Shown: piece by piece, positions 1-7,840 of the stretch | How positions within the stretch are numbered: position 1 is the first letter of the stretch | Layout: each line of letters opens with the position of its first letter | NCBI RefSeq assembly: GCF_036030735.1 | Contig: NZ_CP107928.1 | Location: forward strand, 4,960,001-5,024,000 | Length of the DNA stretch: 64,000 bases | DNA from: Streptomyces sp. NBC_00425 | Lineage (GTDB): Bacteria > Actinomycetota > Actinomycetes > Streptomycetales > Streptomycetaceae | Direction of reading: 5' to 3' | Notes under the pieces: generated by a model | Database searches by the model: none | What the model was told of the DNA's origin: nothing | Seen by the model: the letters and a program-made list of their open reading frames with translations, nothing else | Program-made: the position numbers and the translations under genes

Positions 1-1
1 G

Positions 2-454
2 CACGTCACGCAGCACGGCAAGACCCGCAGCCGCAGCGAGAAGGCCATCGTCAAGGCCATCGTGGCCAAGGGCCGGGACCGCAACGACGCCGAGCGCAAG
101 TTCATCAACGCTCTGACCAAGGTGGGCTTCGCCGCCCAGGCCGACGGCGCCGTGGTCAAGAGCGAGGCCCAGGCCGCCGCGCAGGCCGAGGACAGCGCGC
201 AGACGAGCGCGGTCGCCAAGCGCCAACAGCCCAAGCGGCAGTCGAAGTCCCAGCGTCAGTCCACGGCCCCCAAGGCGGCCGGTGAGACCACCTCGCTGAC
301 CAAGTCCGACGAGCCGGAGGACACCAAGCCCTCCCAGGCCGCCGGCGACGCCAAGCAGGCCACGCCCAAGCCCGGCAGCGCCGGCCGCAGCAAGGCACAG
401 TCCGGGCAGCGCAAGGGCGGCCCGCAGCGCCCCAAGTCCCCGTCCAAGAAGTAG
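2..454 (+). CDS. yidC: YidC membrane insertase, C-terminal part
   Basis: The reading frame is open from the left edge, so only the last 150 codons are present. What remains is the cytoplasmic tail after the last membrane segment. It is very rich in Lys, Arg, Gln, Ala and Ser (motifs such as KRQQPKRQ and [15 protein letters not shown]) and has no hydrophobic stretch. Basic tails of this kind occur on actinobacterial YidC/Oxa1 insertases, where they can contact ribosomes. The identity rests mainly on position: jag follows 14 bases after the stop, and rsmG, parA and parB follow that, the standard order beside oriC. The insertase core is outside the window, so the family cannot be confirmed here. 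Confidence 0.8.
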   Translation, partial: HVTQHGKTRSRSEKAIVKAIVAKGRDRNDAERKFINALTKVGFAAQADGAVVKSEAQAAAQAEDSAQTSAVAKRQQPKRQSKSQRQSTAPKAAGETTSLTKSDEPEDTKPSQAAGDAKQATPKPGSAGRSKAQSGQRKGGPQRPKSPSKK

Positions 455-468
455 AAGGAGCCCATCCC

Positions 469-981
469 GTGACGGAAGGCACCACCTCCGCCGCCGCCGA
501 GGGTGCAGACACCCTGACCCGCCTGGAGCAGGAGGGCGAGATCGCGGCGGACTACCTCGAGGGTCTGCTGGACATCGCCGATCTCGACGGCGACATCGAC
601 ATGGACGTCGAGGCCGACCGCGCCGCTGTGTCGATCATCAGCGACGCGGGCACCCGTGACCTGCAGAAGCTGGTCGGCCGCGACGGCGAGGTGCTGGAGG
701 CGCTGCAGGAGCTGACGCGCCTGGCCGTGCACCGGGAGACCGGCGACCGCAGTCGGCTGATGCTGGACATCGCGGGCTACCGTGCCAACAAGCGCGCCGA
801 GCTCTCGGAGCTGGGCGCCAAGGCGGCCGCCGACGCGAAGAACAACGGCGAGCCGGTGAGGCTGAAGCCGATGACGCCCTTCGAGCGCAAAGTCGTCCAC
901 GACGCGGTCAAGGCCGCCGGCCTGCGCAGCGAGTCCGAGGGCGAGGAGCCGCAGCGCTTCGTCGTCGTGCTGCCCAACTGA
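469..981 (+). CDS. jag: Jag/KhpB-type KH-R3H RNA-binding protein
   Basis: A 170-residue protein with an acidic N-terminus, a KH-like domain with the loop GRDG at residues 70-73, and a C-terminal R3H domain with the RxxxH signature RKVVH at 140-144. KH-R3H proteins bind single-stranded RNA and in other bacteria influence cell elongation and division. The GTG start is supported by AAGGAG at 455-460, eight bases upstream, overlapping the end of yidC, so the two genes are probably co-transcribed. A strong hairpin follows the stop. The usual N-terminal Jag domain is absent, as is typical for actinobacterial members of about 170 residues. Confidence 0.9.
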   Translation: MTEGTTSAAAEGADTLTRLEQEGEIAADYLEGLLDIADLDGDIDMDVEADRAAVSIISDAGTRDLQKLVGRDGEVLEALQELTRLAVHRETGDRSRLMLDIAGYRANKRAELSELGAKAAADAKNNGEPVRLKPMTPFERKVVHDAVKAAGLRSESEGEEPQRFVVVLPN

Positions 982-999
982 TTCGGTACGAACATCACC

Positions 1000-1030
1000 C
1001 CGGCCCCGTCTGTTGTGCAGACGGGGCCGG
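1000..1030 (+). terminator. Intrinsic terminator after jag
   Basis: A perfect 12-bp stem (1000-1011 with 1019-1030), a 7-base loop, and a short T-rich run TCTTTGT. It separates yidC-jag from rsmG. Confidence 0.8.
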
Positions 1031-1099
1031 TCTTTGTCAGCCTGGTAGTTCTGGTGGTCGGCGCTCGAAGCGCTGATGCGGTACGGAAGGACGGTCCCC

Positions 1100-1816
1100 G
1101 TGACGGAGGCAGCGGAGCTCCCCTCTGCGCCCGATGTGGCACGCGAGGTATTCGGCGATCGCTTCGATGATGCGGTCCGATACGCCGAGCTGCTGGCTGA
1201 GGCAGGTGTGCAGCGCGGGCTCATCGGCCCGCGCGAAGTGCCTCGCCTGTGGGAGAGGCACCTGTTGAACTGCGCGGTGCTCTCCGAGGTCGTGCCGGAA
1301 GGTGTGACGGTGTGCGACGTGGGCTCGGGTGCCGGGCTGCCCGGCATCCCCCTGGCGCTCGTGCGGGAGGATCTGAAGATCACCCTGCTCGAGCCACTGC
1401 TGCGCCGCACCAACTTTCTCACCGAGGTCGTCGAACTTCTGGGCCTGGACCATGTGACGGTCGCCCGCGGCCGCGCCGAGGAGGTCATGGGCTCGATGCC
1501 ATCGGTCCACGTGGTCACCGCCCGGGCTGTGGCGCCCCTGGACCGGCTCGCCACCTGGGGCATCCCCCTGCTGCGGCCCTACGGCGAGATGCTCGCCCTC
1601 AAGGGCGACACCGCCGAGGAGGAGCTGAAGAGCGCGGCCACCGCCCTGAGCAAGCTGGGCGCGGTGGGCACCTCCATCCTGCAGGTCGGTGAAGGCGTGG
1701 TCGATCCGCTGTCCACGGTGGTGCGGGTCGAGGTCGGCGAGAGCCCGGGCGGCGTGCGGTTCGCGGCCAAGCGGGCCAAGGCCGCGCGGACCGGCCGGAC
1801 CCGGCGACGCCGCTGA
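1100..1816 (+). CDS. rsmG: 16S rRNA (guanine-N7)-methyltransferase RsmG (GidB)
   Basis: A 238-residue class I SAM-dependent methyltransferase that methylates G527 (E. coli numbering) of 16S rRNA. The SAM-binding glycine loop DVGSGAGLPG and the following acidic strand end (ITLLEP) are visible, as is the TARAVAPL segment typical of RsmG. An upstream ATG at 1076 is in frame, but GGAAGGA at 1085-1091 sits eight bases before the GTG at 1100, so I prefer the GTG. The C-terminus is a very basic tail (KRAKAARTGRTRRRR). In streptomycetes and mycobacteria, loss of rsmG gives low-level streptomycin resistance (family knowledge). It lies directly upstream of parA, the conserved order. Confidence 0.95.
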   Translation: MTEAAELPSAPDVAREVFGDRFDDAVRYAELLAEAGVQRGLIGPREVPRLWERHLLNCAVLSEVVPEGVTVCDVGSGAGLPGIPLALVREDLKITLLEPLLRRTNFLTEVVELLGLDHVTVARGRAEEVMGSMPSVHVVTARAVAPLDRLATWGIPLLRPYGEMLALKGDTAEEELKSAATALSKLGAVGTSILQVGEGVVDPLSTVVRVEVGESPGGVRFAAKRAKAARTGRTRRRR

Positions 1817-1893
1817 GGCCTACTCCACACAAGCTGCCCATCCTCCTCGTCGCGGAGTGTCGCAACGGTCCGGCCGCAGGCGCTGTGCATCGT

Positions 1894-1907
1894 GTTTCAC
1901 GTGAAAC
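1894..1907. other. parS: parS site 1 (perfect), in the parA leader
   Basis: GTTTCACGTGAAAC, the consensus ParB-binding palindrome, between rsmG and parA. It creates an in-frame GTG-TTT-CAC-GTG string that could be misread as a ParA start (peptide MFHVKR). Confidence 0.95.
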
Positions 1908-2002
1908 GTCGCTCACTGCTCCACGGCATCATCAGTCGCGGCCGCGCCGCGGCCGAACCCCGCGACCGCAAGCCTCTCGGTTCACTCGATGAGGTGCGCG
2001 AG

Positions 2003-2029
2003 TTGCCCACAGAGGCGGATTTCTCCACA
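2003..2029 (+). promoter_or_regulatory. Two DnaA-box-like nonamers in the parA leader
   Basis: TTGCCCACA (2003-2011) and TTCTCCACA (2021-2029), each one mismatch from the Streptomyces-preferred box TTGTCCACA, spaced 18 bp apart. They may allow DnaA to influence parAB, but this is inference from sequence only. Confidence 0.35.
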
Positions 2030-2065
2030 GAAGACCAGGCCTCACTGGTTCACGACCCCGAAGAC

Positions 2066-3139
2066 ATGGGAGGCTCTGTTCATTGCGAGCCTGAAGTCGA
2101 GGAGAGTGAAGCCTTGCGGTCCGACGCCAACATCGCGGGACCGATGACCGATCCGGTCCCCGGTCCCCGTACCGAGTCGTTCGGGGAGGATGTTTCACGT
2201 GAAACACCGCCTCCGATGGATGACACCCCGATCGGTCGTGCTGCCCAACTCGCGGTGGAGGCTCTGGGCCGCGCCGGCGAGGGTCTGCCACGCCCTGAGC
2301 AGACCCGTGTGATCGTCGTCGCCAACCAGAAGGGCGGTGTGGGCAAGACGACGACGACCGTCAACCTTGCCGCGTCGCTGGCCCTGCACGGTGGTCGCGT
2401 CCTGGTGGTCGACCTCGACCCGCAAGGCAACGCGTCCACGGCGCTGGGGATCGATCACCACGCCGAGGTTCCGTCCATCTATGACGTGCTGGTGGACAGC
2501 CGCCCGCTTGCGGAGGTTGTGCAGCCCGTCCCCGATGTGGAAGGCCTCTTCTGTGCCCCGGCCACGATCGACCTGGCCGGCGCGGAGATCGAACTCGTCT
2601 CCCTGGTGGCCCGTGAGAGCCGGCTGCAGAGAGCGATCCAGGCGTACGAGCAGCCGTTGGACTACATCCTCATCGACTGTCCGCCCTCCCTCGGCCTGCT
2701 GACGGTGAACGCGCTCGTTGCCGGTGCCGAGGTCCTGATCCCGATCCAGTGCGAGTACTACGCACTGGAGGGACTGGGACAGTTGCTGCGCAACGTCGAC
2801 CTGGTGCGGGGGCACCTCAACCCCACCCTGCATGTGTCGACCATTCTGCTCACCATGTACGACGGCCGGACGCGCCTTGCGTCGCAGGTCGCCGAAGAGG
2901 TGCGCACCCACTTCGGTGAGGAGGTGCTGCGGACGAGCATTCCCCGCTCGGTCCGCATCTCCGAGGCACCGAGCTACGGGCAGACGGTGCTGACCTACGA
3001 TCCCGGATCGAGCGGCGCCCTCTCCTACCTTGAGGCAGCACGAGAGCTCGCGCTGAAGGGCGTAGGGGTCAGCTATGACGCCACGCACGCCCATATCGGC
3101 GCTCAGAACAACCCGAACATGGTGGAGGGCGTCCAGTGA
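2066..3139 (+). CDS. parA: Chromosome-partitioning ATPase ParA
   Basis: A Walker-type ATPase that assembles with ATP and recruits ParB-parS complexes, positioning oriC regions before sporulation septation. The deviant Walker A motif KGGVGKTT is at residues 89-96 and is followed by [10 protein letters not shown] and IDCPPSLG, all hallmarks of the family. The start is uncertain: the frame stays open back to 1892, and I chose the ATG at 2066 (357 residues), close to the length I recall for streptomycete ParA. The conserved part begins near [10 protein letters not shown] (ATG 2216), which is also a possible start. A parS site inside the N-terminal extension encodes VSRET. The stop overlaps the parB start by four bases (GTGA), indicating translational coupling. 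Confidence 0.93.
   Translation: MGGSVHCEPEVEESEALRSDANIAGPMTDPVPGPRTESFGEDVSRETPPPMDDTPIGRAAQLAVEALGRAGEGLPRPEQTRVIVVANQKGGVGKTTTTVNLAASLALHGGRVLVVDLDPQGNASTALGIDHHAEVPSIYDVLVDSRPLAEVVQPVPDVEGLFCAPATIDLAGAEIELVSLVARESRLQRAIQAYEQPLDYILIDCPPSLGLLTVNALVAGAEVLIPIQCEYYALEGLGQLLRNVDLVRGHLNPTLHVSTILLTMYDGRTRLASQVAEEVRTHFGEEVLRTSIPRSVRISEAPSYGQTVLTYDPGSSGALSYLEAARELALKGVGVSYDATHAHIGAQNNPNMVEGVQ
2192..2205. other. parS: parS site 2 (perfect), inside parA
   Basis: GTTTCACGTGAAAC. In the parA frame it reads V-S-R-E-T, just before the conserved MDDTPIG start of the ATPase domain. Confidence 0.93.
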
Positions 3140-4233
3140 GTGAGCGACGGAGGGGGTTGGGCCGTGGTCTTGGTGCGCTGATCCCCGCTGCCCCGACGGA
3201 GAAGACGCCGGCTCAAGCCGCGGTCGGCGGAGGGTCCACCTCCCCCGCAGCGGTGCCGGTGCTGACGACCGACCGGGGGGTGGCTGCGGCGAAGGTGGCC
3301 ACACTGCCGGCTGTTTCACGTGAAACAGAGGAATCGTCCGCGAGCAGCGTCCTCGACACACCTGCGCCGCCCGTCGGCGCATACTTCGCCGAGATCCCCC
3401 TCGACCAGATCACGCCGAACCCGCGCCAGCCGCGTGAGGTCTTCGACGAGGATGCCCTGCATGAGCTCATCACCTCCATCCAGGAGGTCGGTCTCCTCCA
3501 GCCGGTCGTGGTGCGTCAGCTCGGCCCCGGGCGCTACGAGCTCATCATGGGCGAGCGGCGCTGGCGGGCCTGCCGTGAGGCCGGCCTGGAGGCCATCCCG
3601 GCGATCGTGCGAGCCACGGACGACGAGAAGCTGCTTCTGGACGCCCTCCTGGAGAACCTCCACCGGGCTCAGCTGAATCCGCTGGAAGAGGCGGCCGCCT
3701 ACGACCAGCTGCTCAAGGACTTCAACTGCACGCATGACCAGTTGGCGGACCGTATCGGGCGGTCCCGTCCGCAGGTCTCCAACACTCTGCGCCTCCTGAA
3801 GCTCTCGCCGGCGGTTCAGCGCCGGGTCGCGGCCGGGGTGCTCTCCGCGGGTCACGCCCGGGCGCTGCTCTCGGTCGATGACTCGGAGGAGCAGGACCGG
3901 CTGGCCCACCGCATCGTTGCCGAGGGGCTCTCGGTGCGAGCGGTCGAGGAGATCGTGACCCTGATGGGCTCGCGTCCGCAGACGGCTCAGCGGGCCAAGG
4001 GGCCGCGCGCCGGCGGTCGGCTGTCGCCGGCGCTGACCGACCTCGCGACTCGCCTCTCGGACCGTTTCGAGACGCGGGTGAAGGTCGATCTCGGACAGAA
4101 GAAGGGCAAGATCACCGTCGAGTTCGCCTCTATGGAGGACCTCGAGCGCATCCTCGGCACGCTTGCTCCCGGAGAGGGGCCCGTGCTGCCGAAGGGCGTC
4201 ACGGACGGCGGCGTGGAGGAGACGGAAGACTGA
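3136..4233 (+). CDS. parB: Chromosome-partitioning protein ParB
   Basis: A 365-residue parS-binding CTPase clamp. After a variable N-terminus (1-80) comes the ParB/sulfiredoxin-like CTP-binding domain with GERRWR at 139-144 and [10 protein letters not shown] at 173-182, then a helix-turn-helix at about 197-220 that reads the parS palindrome, and a C-terminal dimerisation region. The GTG start overlaps the parA stop. A perfect parS lies inside the coding sequence and encodes VSRET at residues 60-64, so ParB can bind its own gene. Together with ParA and the many sites in this window it makes up the origin-proximal segregation system. A terminator hairpin follows. Confidence 0.97.
   Translation: MSERRRGLGRGLGALIPAAPTEKTPAQAAVGGGSTSPAAVPVLTTDRGVAAAKVATLPAVSRETEESSASSVLDTPAPPVGAYFAEIPLDQITPNPRQPREVFDEDALHELITSIQEVGLLQPVVVRQLGPGRYELIMGERRWRACREAGLEAIPAIVRATDDEKLLLDALLENLHRAQLNPLEEAAAYDQLLKDFNCTHDQLADRIGRSRPQVSNTLRLLKLSPAVQRRVAAGVLSAGHARALLSVDDSEEQDRLAHRIVAEGLSVRAVEEIVTLMGSRPQTAQRAKGPRAGGRLSPALTDLATRLSDRFETRVKVDLGQKKGKITVEFASMEDLERILGTLAPGEGPVLPKGVTDGGVEETED
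3313..3326. other. parS: parS site 3 (perfect), inside parB
   Basis: GTTTCACGTGAAAC within the flexible N-terminal coding region of parB, translated as VSRET. Confidence 0.95.
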
Positions 4234-4275
4234 GCGGCGTCTTGGCCCGGGCAGTGTGGGGCTGAGGAGCCGGTG

Positions 4276-4315
4276 AGCGAGCCGTGTCCGGTTGTCTACC
4301 GGAACACGGCTCGCT
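4276..4315 (+). terminator. Terminator after parAB
   Basis: A 16-bp hairpin (4276-4291 with 4299-4315, one bulged base), GC-rich, followed by CTTTGC. It ends the parAB unit. Confidence 0.75.
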
Positions 4316-4415
4316 CTTTGCTTGCGGGCAGTGTCGATGGTCTCGCATGGTGGATACGATGCGGAGGGGTTGTGGCGCATTCACCTGGCAGTACCTCGGA
4401 GCGGGAGGCGAGGGC

Positions 4416-4673
4416 ATGCGAACGATGAGCCGGACCGGACTGGTGAGCGCAGGACTGGGACTGGGGGCAGTCGGCGGATTCGTCGGCAGTCTGCTCAGGG
4501 AACGGGGCGCTCTGACAGCCGCTCGCGAAGCCGCGGGCGAAGGAAGCGAGGAACAGCCTTCATGGGGCGTCGGCTCGTACCGCTCACACTGGACAACCTT
4601 CAGGACCTTCCCAGACGCTGTCGCTCGTGTGTCTTCTGGGAACTGGATCCCGTCAGGGGTGAGGCCGCGGTAA
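4416..4673 (+). CDS. Small glycine-rich hydrophobic protein overlapping the GNAT gene (tentative)
   Basis: An 86-codon frame starting at an ATG with a good ribosome-binding site (GGAGG at 4404-4408, seven bases away). The N-terminal part reads LVSAGLGLGAVGGFVGSLL, a glycine-zipper-like or membrane segment, followed by a charged stretch. Third positions are fairly G/C-rich up to about codon 48. After that it overlaps the start of the downstream acetyltransferase in another frame and looks less like coding sequence. It could be a real small membrane protein with an overlapping tail, or a gene shortened by a frame change. I do not recognise a family. Confidence 0.4.
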   Translation: MRTMSRTGLVSAGLGLGAVGGFVGSLLRERGALTAAREAAGEGSEEQPSWGVGSYRSHWTTFRTFPDAVARVSSGNWIPSGVRPR

Positions 4674-5179
4674 AGGCGGGGACATCCGCCCTGGAGAAGG
4701 AGTCCTGGATCTCCGCCGTCCTGTTGGACTGGGGATCGTGCGGCAGGGTCGTCTATGTCGACGACATCCCTGTGGGGTTTGTTCTCTACGCTCCGCCTGC
4801 CTACGTGCCCCGCTCGACGGCCTTTCCCACGAGCCCCGTGTCGCCGGATGCCGTGCAGCTGATGACGGCGTTCATCATGCCGGGGTACCAGGGGCAGGGA
4901 CTCGGCCGTGTGATGGTCCAGACGGTCGCCAAGGATCTGCTCCGCCGGGGCTTCAAGGCGATCGAGGCGTTCGGCGACGCCCACTGGTCCGGGCCGGCCT
5001 GTGTGCTGCCTGCCGATCATCTGCTGGCGGTGGGCTTCAAGACGATGCGCTCGCACCCCGCGCATCCCCGCTTGAGGCTGGAGCTGCGGACGACGCTGTC
5101 CTGGAAGGAAGACGTGGAGATGGCACTGGACCGGCTGCTGGGGGCGGTCCAGAAGGAGCCCGCGTTGCGGCCTCTGTAG
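4562..5179 (+). CDS. GNAT-family N-acetyltransferase
   Basis: A 205-residue acetyl-CoA-dependent transferase of the GNAT fold. The acetyl-CoA-binding motif A is visible as MPGYQGQGLGRVMVQ, preceded by the LMTAFI strand. An N-terminal RRCRSCVFWEL segment is a feature I associate with this oriC-linked streptomycete family. A purine-rich ribosome-binding region (GGAAGCGAGG) precedes the ATG. The frame is open further upstream to 4292, but that part is arginine-rich antisense-like sequence and the ATG at 4562 starts the conserved protein. It ends against a terminator shared with the convergent trxA. The substrate is unknown. Confidence 0.85.
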   Translation: MGRRLVPLTLDNLQDLPRRCRSCVFWELDPVRGEAAVKAGTSALEKESWISAVLLDWGSCGRVVYVDDIPVGFVLYAPPAYVPRSTAFPTSPVSPDAVQLMTAFIMPGYQGQGLGRVMVQTVAKDLLRRGFKAIEAFGDAHWSGPACVLPADHLLAVGFKTMRSHPAHPRLRLELRTTLSWKEDVEMALDRLLGAVQKEPALRPL

Positions 5180-5218
5180 CGCGCCGTCGCGAGGCCCGGG
5201 GGGCTTTGGCGAGCTGAT

Positions 5219-5232
5219 GTTTCACGTGAAAC
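5219..5232. other. parS: parS site 4 (perfect), fused to a terminator
   Basis: GTTTCACGTGAAAC between convergent genes. Ten of its bases also form the outer stem of the adjoining hairpin. Confidence 0.93.
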
Positions 5233-5278
5233 GTGTGTGGGCCGACCCTTCAGGGTCGGCCCACACACGTTTCACGTG
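5223..5278. terminator. Bidirectional terminator with parS in its stem
   Basis: A perfect 26-bp inverted repeat (5223-5248 with 5253-5278) with a TTCA loop. The outer arm is part of parS on the left; its complement on the right, GTTTCACGTG at 5269-5278, is only a half-site. It lies between the GNAT gene and trxA, which converge here. Confidence 0.8.
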
Positions 5279-5308
5279 TCCGCTTCGCGATGTCTCACGC
5301 GCAGAGCG

Positions 5309-5641
5309 TCATTCGGAGATGAAGGTCTCCAGGTCGCGTACGAGCGCGGCCTTCGGCTTGGCACCGACGATCGTCTTGGCGACCTCGCCGCCCTGGTACA
5401 CGTTCAGGGTCGGGATCGACATGACGCCGTACTTGGCGGCCGTGGCCGGGTTCTCGTCGATGTTGAGCTTGACGATCTCGATCTTCTCGCCGTGCTCGGC
5501 GGCGATCGCCTCGAGGGAGGGAGCGATCTGGCGGCACGGACCGCACCACTCGGCCCAGAAGTCCACCAGGACGGGCTTGTCGCTCTTGAGGACGACCTCT
5601 TCGAAGTCGGCGTCGGTCACATTCTTCAGGGTGCCGGCCAC
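5309..5641 (-). CDS. trxA: Thioredoxin TrxA
   Basis: A 110-residue cytoplasmic disulfide reductase with the active site WCGPC (Cys33 and Cys36) and the cis-proline loop MSIPT. I chose the GTG at 5641 because AAGGAG precedes it and it begins at the normal thioredoxin N-terminus (AGTLKNVTD); the upstream open frame is arginine- and proline-rich and overlaps trxB. The gene begins 43 bases after trxB ends, so the two form a trxB-trxA operon: TrxB passes NADPH electrons to TrxA. The SigR-type promoter upstream of trxB should make both inducible by thiol oxidation. Confidence 0.97.
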   Translation of the reverse strand: MAGTLKNVTDADFEEVVLKSDKPVLVDFWAEWCGPCRQIAPSLEAIAAEHGEKIEIVKLNIDENPATAAKYGVMSIPTLNVYQGGEVAKTIVGAKPKAALVRDLETFISE

Positions 5642-5684
5642 AGGGGGCTCCTTACTTCTCTGTGCGGTGGGGCGGGGCGGGGGG

Positions 5685-6653
5685 TCAGACAGTGGTCTTC
5701 TCGGGCTCGGCCTGCTCCTCGTCCGCGAGCGCGGCCAGGTAGCGCTCAGCGTCGAGAGCGGAGGAACAGCCGGTGCCGGCTGCGGTGATCGCCTGGCGGT
5801 AGGTGTGGTCCACGACGTCGCCGGCGGCGAAGACACCGGTGAGGTTGGTGCGGGTGGACGGGGCGGCGACCTTCAGGTAGCCCTCCTCGTCGAGGTCGAG
5901 CTGGCCCTTGAAGAGCTCGGTGCGCGGGTCGTGGCCGATGGCGATGAACAGACCGGTCACCGCCAGATCCGACAGCTCGCCGGTCTTGAGGTTGCGCAGC
6001 TTCAGCCCGGCCAGCTTCGGGTCACCGTGGATTTCCGCGACCTCGCTGTCCCAGACGAACTTGATCTTCGGGTCGGCGAAGGCACGCTCCTGCATCGCCT
6101 TGGAGGCGCGCAGCGTGTCACGGCGGTGGACGATCGTCACGGACTTGGCGAAGCGCGAGAGGAACGTGGCCTCCTCCATCGCGGTGTCACCGCCGCCGAT
6201 CACGGCGATGTCCTGGTCCTTGAAGAAGAAGCCGTCACAGGTGGCACACCAGGAGACGCCACGGCCGGACAGAGCGTCCTCGTTCGGCAGGCCGAGCTTG
6301 CGGTGCTGGGATCCGGTGGTGACGATGACGGCCTTGGCGCGGTGGATCGTGCCGGAGGTGTCCGTGACGGTCTTGATCTCACCGGTGAGGTCCACGGAGA
6401 CGATGTCGTCGGGGATCAGCTCGGCACCGAACCGCTCGGCCTGGGCGCGCATGTTGTCCATGAGCTCGGGGCCCATGATGCCGTCCTGGAAGCCGGGAAA
6501 GTTCTCGACCTCGGTGGTGTTCATCAGAGCACCGCCCGCGGTGACGGCGCCTTCGAACACCAGCGGCTTCAGCGACGCACGCGCGGTGTACAGCGCGGCG
6601 GTGTAGCCGGCAGGACCGGAGCCGATGATGATCACGTTACGGACGTCGCTCAC
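5685..6653 (-). CDS. trxB: Thioredoxin reductase TrxB
   Basis: A 322-residue FAD/NADPH flavoprotein. The FAD-binding GSGPAG lies at residues 11-16, the redox-active CATC at 136-139, the NADPH-binding GGGDTA shortly after, and a second FAD contact near GVFAAGDV towards the C-terminus. The GTG at 6653 has GAGGAA upstream and gives the usual TrxB length. It reduces TrxA, encoded next. Conserved linkage of sigM, its anti-sigma factor, trxB and trxA is also known in Mycobacterium. Confidence 0.97.
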   Translation of the reverse strand: MSDVRNVIIIGSGPAGYTAALYTARASLKPLVFEGAVTAGGALMNTTEVENFPGFQDGIMGPELMDNMRAQAERFGAELIPDDIVSVDLTGEIKTVTDTSGTIHRAKAVIVTTGSQHRKLGLPNEDALSGRGVSWCATCDGFFFKDQDIAVIGGGDTAMEEATFLSRFAKSVTIVHRRDTLRASKAMQERAFADPKIKFVWDSEVAEIHGDPKLAGLKLRNLKTGELSDLAVTGLFIAIGHDPRTELFKGQLDLDEEGYLKVAAPSTRTNLTGVFAAGDVVDHTYRQAITAAGTGCSSALDAERYLAALADEEQAEPEKTTV

Positions 6654-6723
6654 GGCTGGATTCCTCGTCTCTGGGGACTGCATCGGTCGAGCGGTGGGAG
6701 CCACTTGGACTCTCACCCCACCC

Positions 6724-6750
6724 AACGGATCCTAAGGGGCGCGCATTCCC
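6724..6750 (-). promoter_or_regulatory. SigR-type promoter of trxB-trxA
   Basis: On the minus strand, GGGAAT (6745-6750), exactly 18 bases, then GTT (6724-6726) followed by G. This matches the disulfide-stress sigma factor SigR consensus GGGAAT-N18-GTT. It lies about 70 bases upstream of the trxB start codon. Confidence 0.85.
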
Positions 6751-6844
6751 GGTGTGTCCGGGCACACGGAGGGATGAGACCGCAGGGAACGCCGACGGAG
6801 AGACGCTGCAGGACAGCGGGTGCCGGTGAGGCGGGAAATCCGTG

Positions 6845-7840
6845 TCAGTGACGGGGGTAAGAGGTCGTCAGGAGAACGTCGGCCGGACCCGCCGACGGGT
6901 GAGTCGCACAGGCCTTGTCCACGATGTAGGCGTCGACCCGTGTGCTGTCCGATGCGTCGGGAAGCACGACGAGCAGAGCTGCCGTCCCGTGGTAGGTGCC
7001 CTCTTCGGTGGCGAGAGCCGTGTCGCTGCGTCCGATCCCCTGCTGTACGCACGACGGAACCGTGGGCTGTCGCAGGACCCGCGGCGACCCGTTGCCGGTC
7101 CCGCTGCCGGTCTCGCTGTCGGTCTCTCCGTGGATGCCCATGCTCTGCGGGGTGCGGGAGACTCCGGCCTTGGTCAGGAGAGCGGCGACCTGGCCCTCGA
7201 GCTTGCTCGTGGAGAAGGTGTCCGGCCCGGCGGTCTGCTGCGCCGAGGTGCCTGGGCTCCCGCCGTCCATGAAGGACGACACCAGGACCGAGCCGAGTCC
7301 CAGCGCCGCAGCGGTGAAGACCGCGCCGAGGACGGCTGCCCGGCGGCGACCGAGCCGCTTGCGGTTCCTGCGGTCCCTCTGGCCTTCCTGGCCCTTGTGA
7401 AGTCTCCGGCCCGGCCCCGTGGTTGCGCTGCGGGCATGCCCCGAGGGGCGGCCCGACGCCGCCGCTGTTTCACGTGAAACACCGGCCGCTTCCCCTTCCC
7501 CTTCCCCTTCCCCTTCCGCTTCTGCGTCGGCGGTGACGGAGGCGGGCGTTTCGTGGACATCGTCGGCACGGTCACCGGGGGGCGCGGCGCTCTGCAGGGC
7601 CTCGGAGGCGAGGGCGGCGTCGATACGGCGGGCGACGTCGTCCGGCATCCGCGGCGGTTCGGGCAGAGAGCCGAGGAGGCCTTGGATCTCCTCCAGCGAA
7701 GCGTGGACGTCCGCGCAGAGGGTGCAGGAGTCCAGGTGCCGGCGGACCGCGGCGCTCCGGGCGGGATCGAGAAGGCCCTCGGTGAGGTCGGAGATCTCCG
7801 CGACATCCGGGTGCCCGGTCGTGTCCGTCGTCGATGTCAC
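6845..7840 (-). CDS. Membrane-anchored zinc-finger anti-sigma factor (partner of SigM)
   Basis: A 331-residue protein with an N-terminal ZAS-like zinc motif HxxxCxxC (His35, Cys39, Cys42), a disordered linker, one membrane helix at about 167-189, and an extracytoplasmic C-terminal domain. It should hold SigM at the membrane until an envelope signal releases it. Its GTG start overlaps the sigM stop by four bases, the usual arrangement for a sigma and anti-sigma pair. The linker contains an EGEGEGEGE run encoded by a CCCCTT repeat (as read on the plus strand) and a parS site translated as VSRET (121-125). The C-terminal domain resembles nothing I can name. Confidence 0.85.
   Translation of the reverse strand: MTSTTDTTGHPDVAEISDLTEGLLDPARSAAVRRHLDSCTLCADVHASLEEIQGLLGSLPEPPRMPDDVARRIDAALASEALQSAAPPGDRADDVHETPASVTADAEAEGEGEGEGEAAGVSRETAAASGRPSGHARSATTGPGRRLHKGQEGQRDRRNRKRLGRRRAAVLGAVFTAAALGLGSVLVSSFMDGGSPGTSAQQTAGPDTFSTSKLEGQVAALLTKAGVSRTPQSMGIHGETDSETGSGTGNGSPRVLRQPTVPSCVQQGIGRSDTALATEEGTYHGTAALLVVLPDASDSTRVDAYIVDKACATHPSAGPADVLLTTSYPRH
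7467..7480. other. parS: parS site 5 (perfect), inside the anti-sigma gene
   Basis: GTTTCACGTGAAAC in the sequence for the disordered linker of the anti-sigma factor, where a VSRET insertion should be tolerated. Confidence 0.94.
7493..7520. repeat. Short tandem repeat CCCCTT
   Basis: About four copies of a 6-bp unit next to parS site 5, encoding the alternating Glu-Gly run of the anti-sigma linker. Copy number could vary between strains. Confidence 0.7.

Noticed and set aside
4292..4561. Extended N-terminus of the GNAT protein
   Set aside because: The in-frame upstream part is Arg/Ser-rich and starts inside the parB terminator.
5269..5282. GTTTCACGTGTCCG as a further parS site
   Set aside because: Only one half matches; it is fully explained as the complementary arm of the terminator stem.
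5217..6851. 544-residue plus-strand frame starting in a parS site (MFHVKRVWADPSG)
   Set aside because: Antisense to trxA and trxB, and the start is only the MFHVK reading of parS. Several other MFHVK starts are rejected for the same reason.
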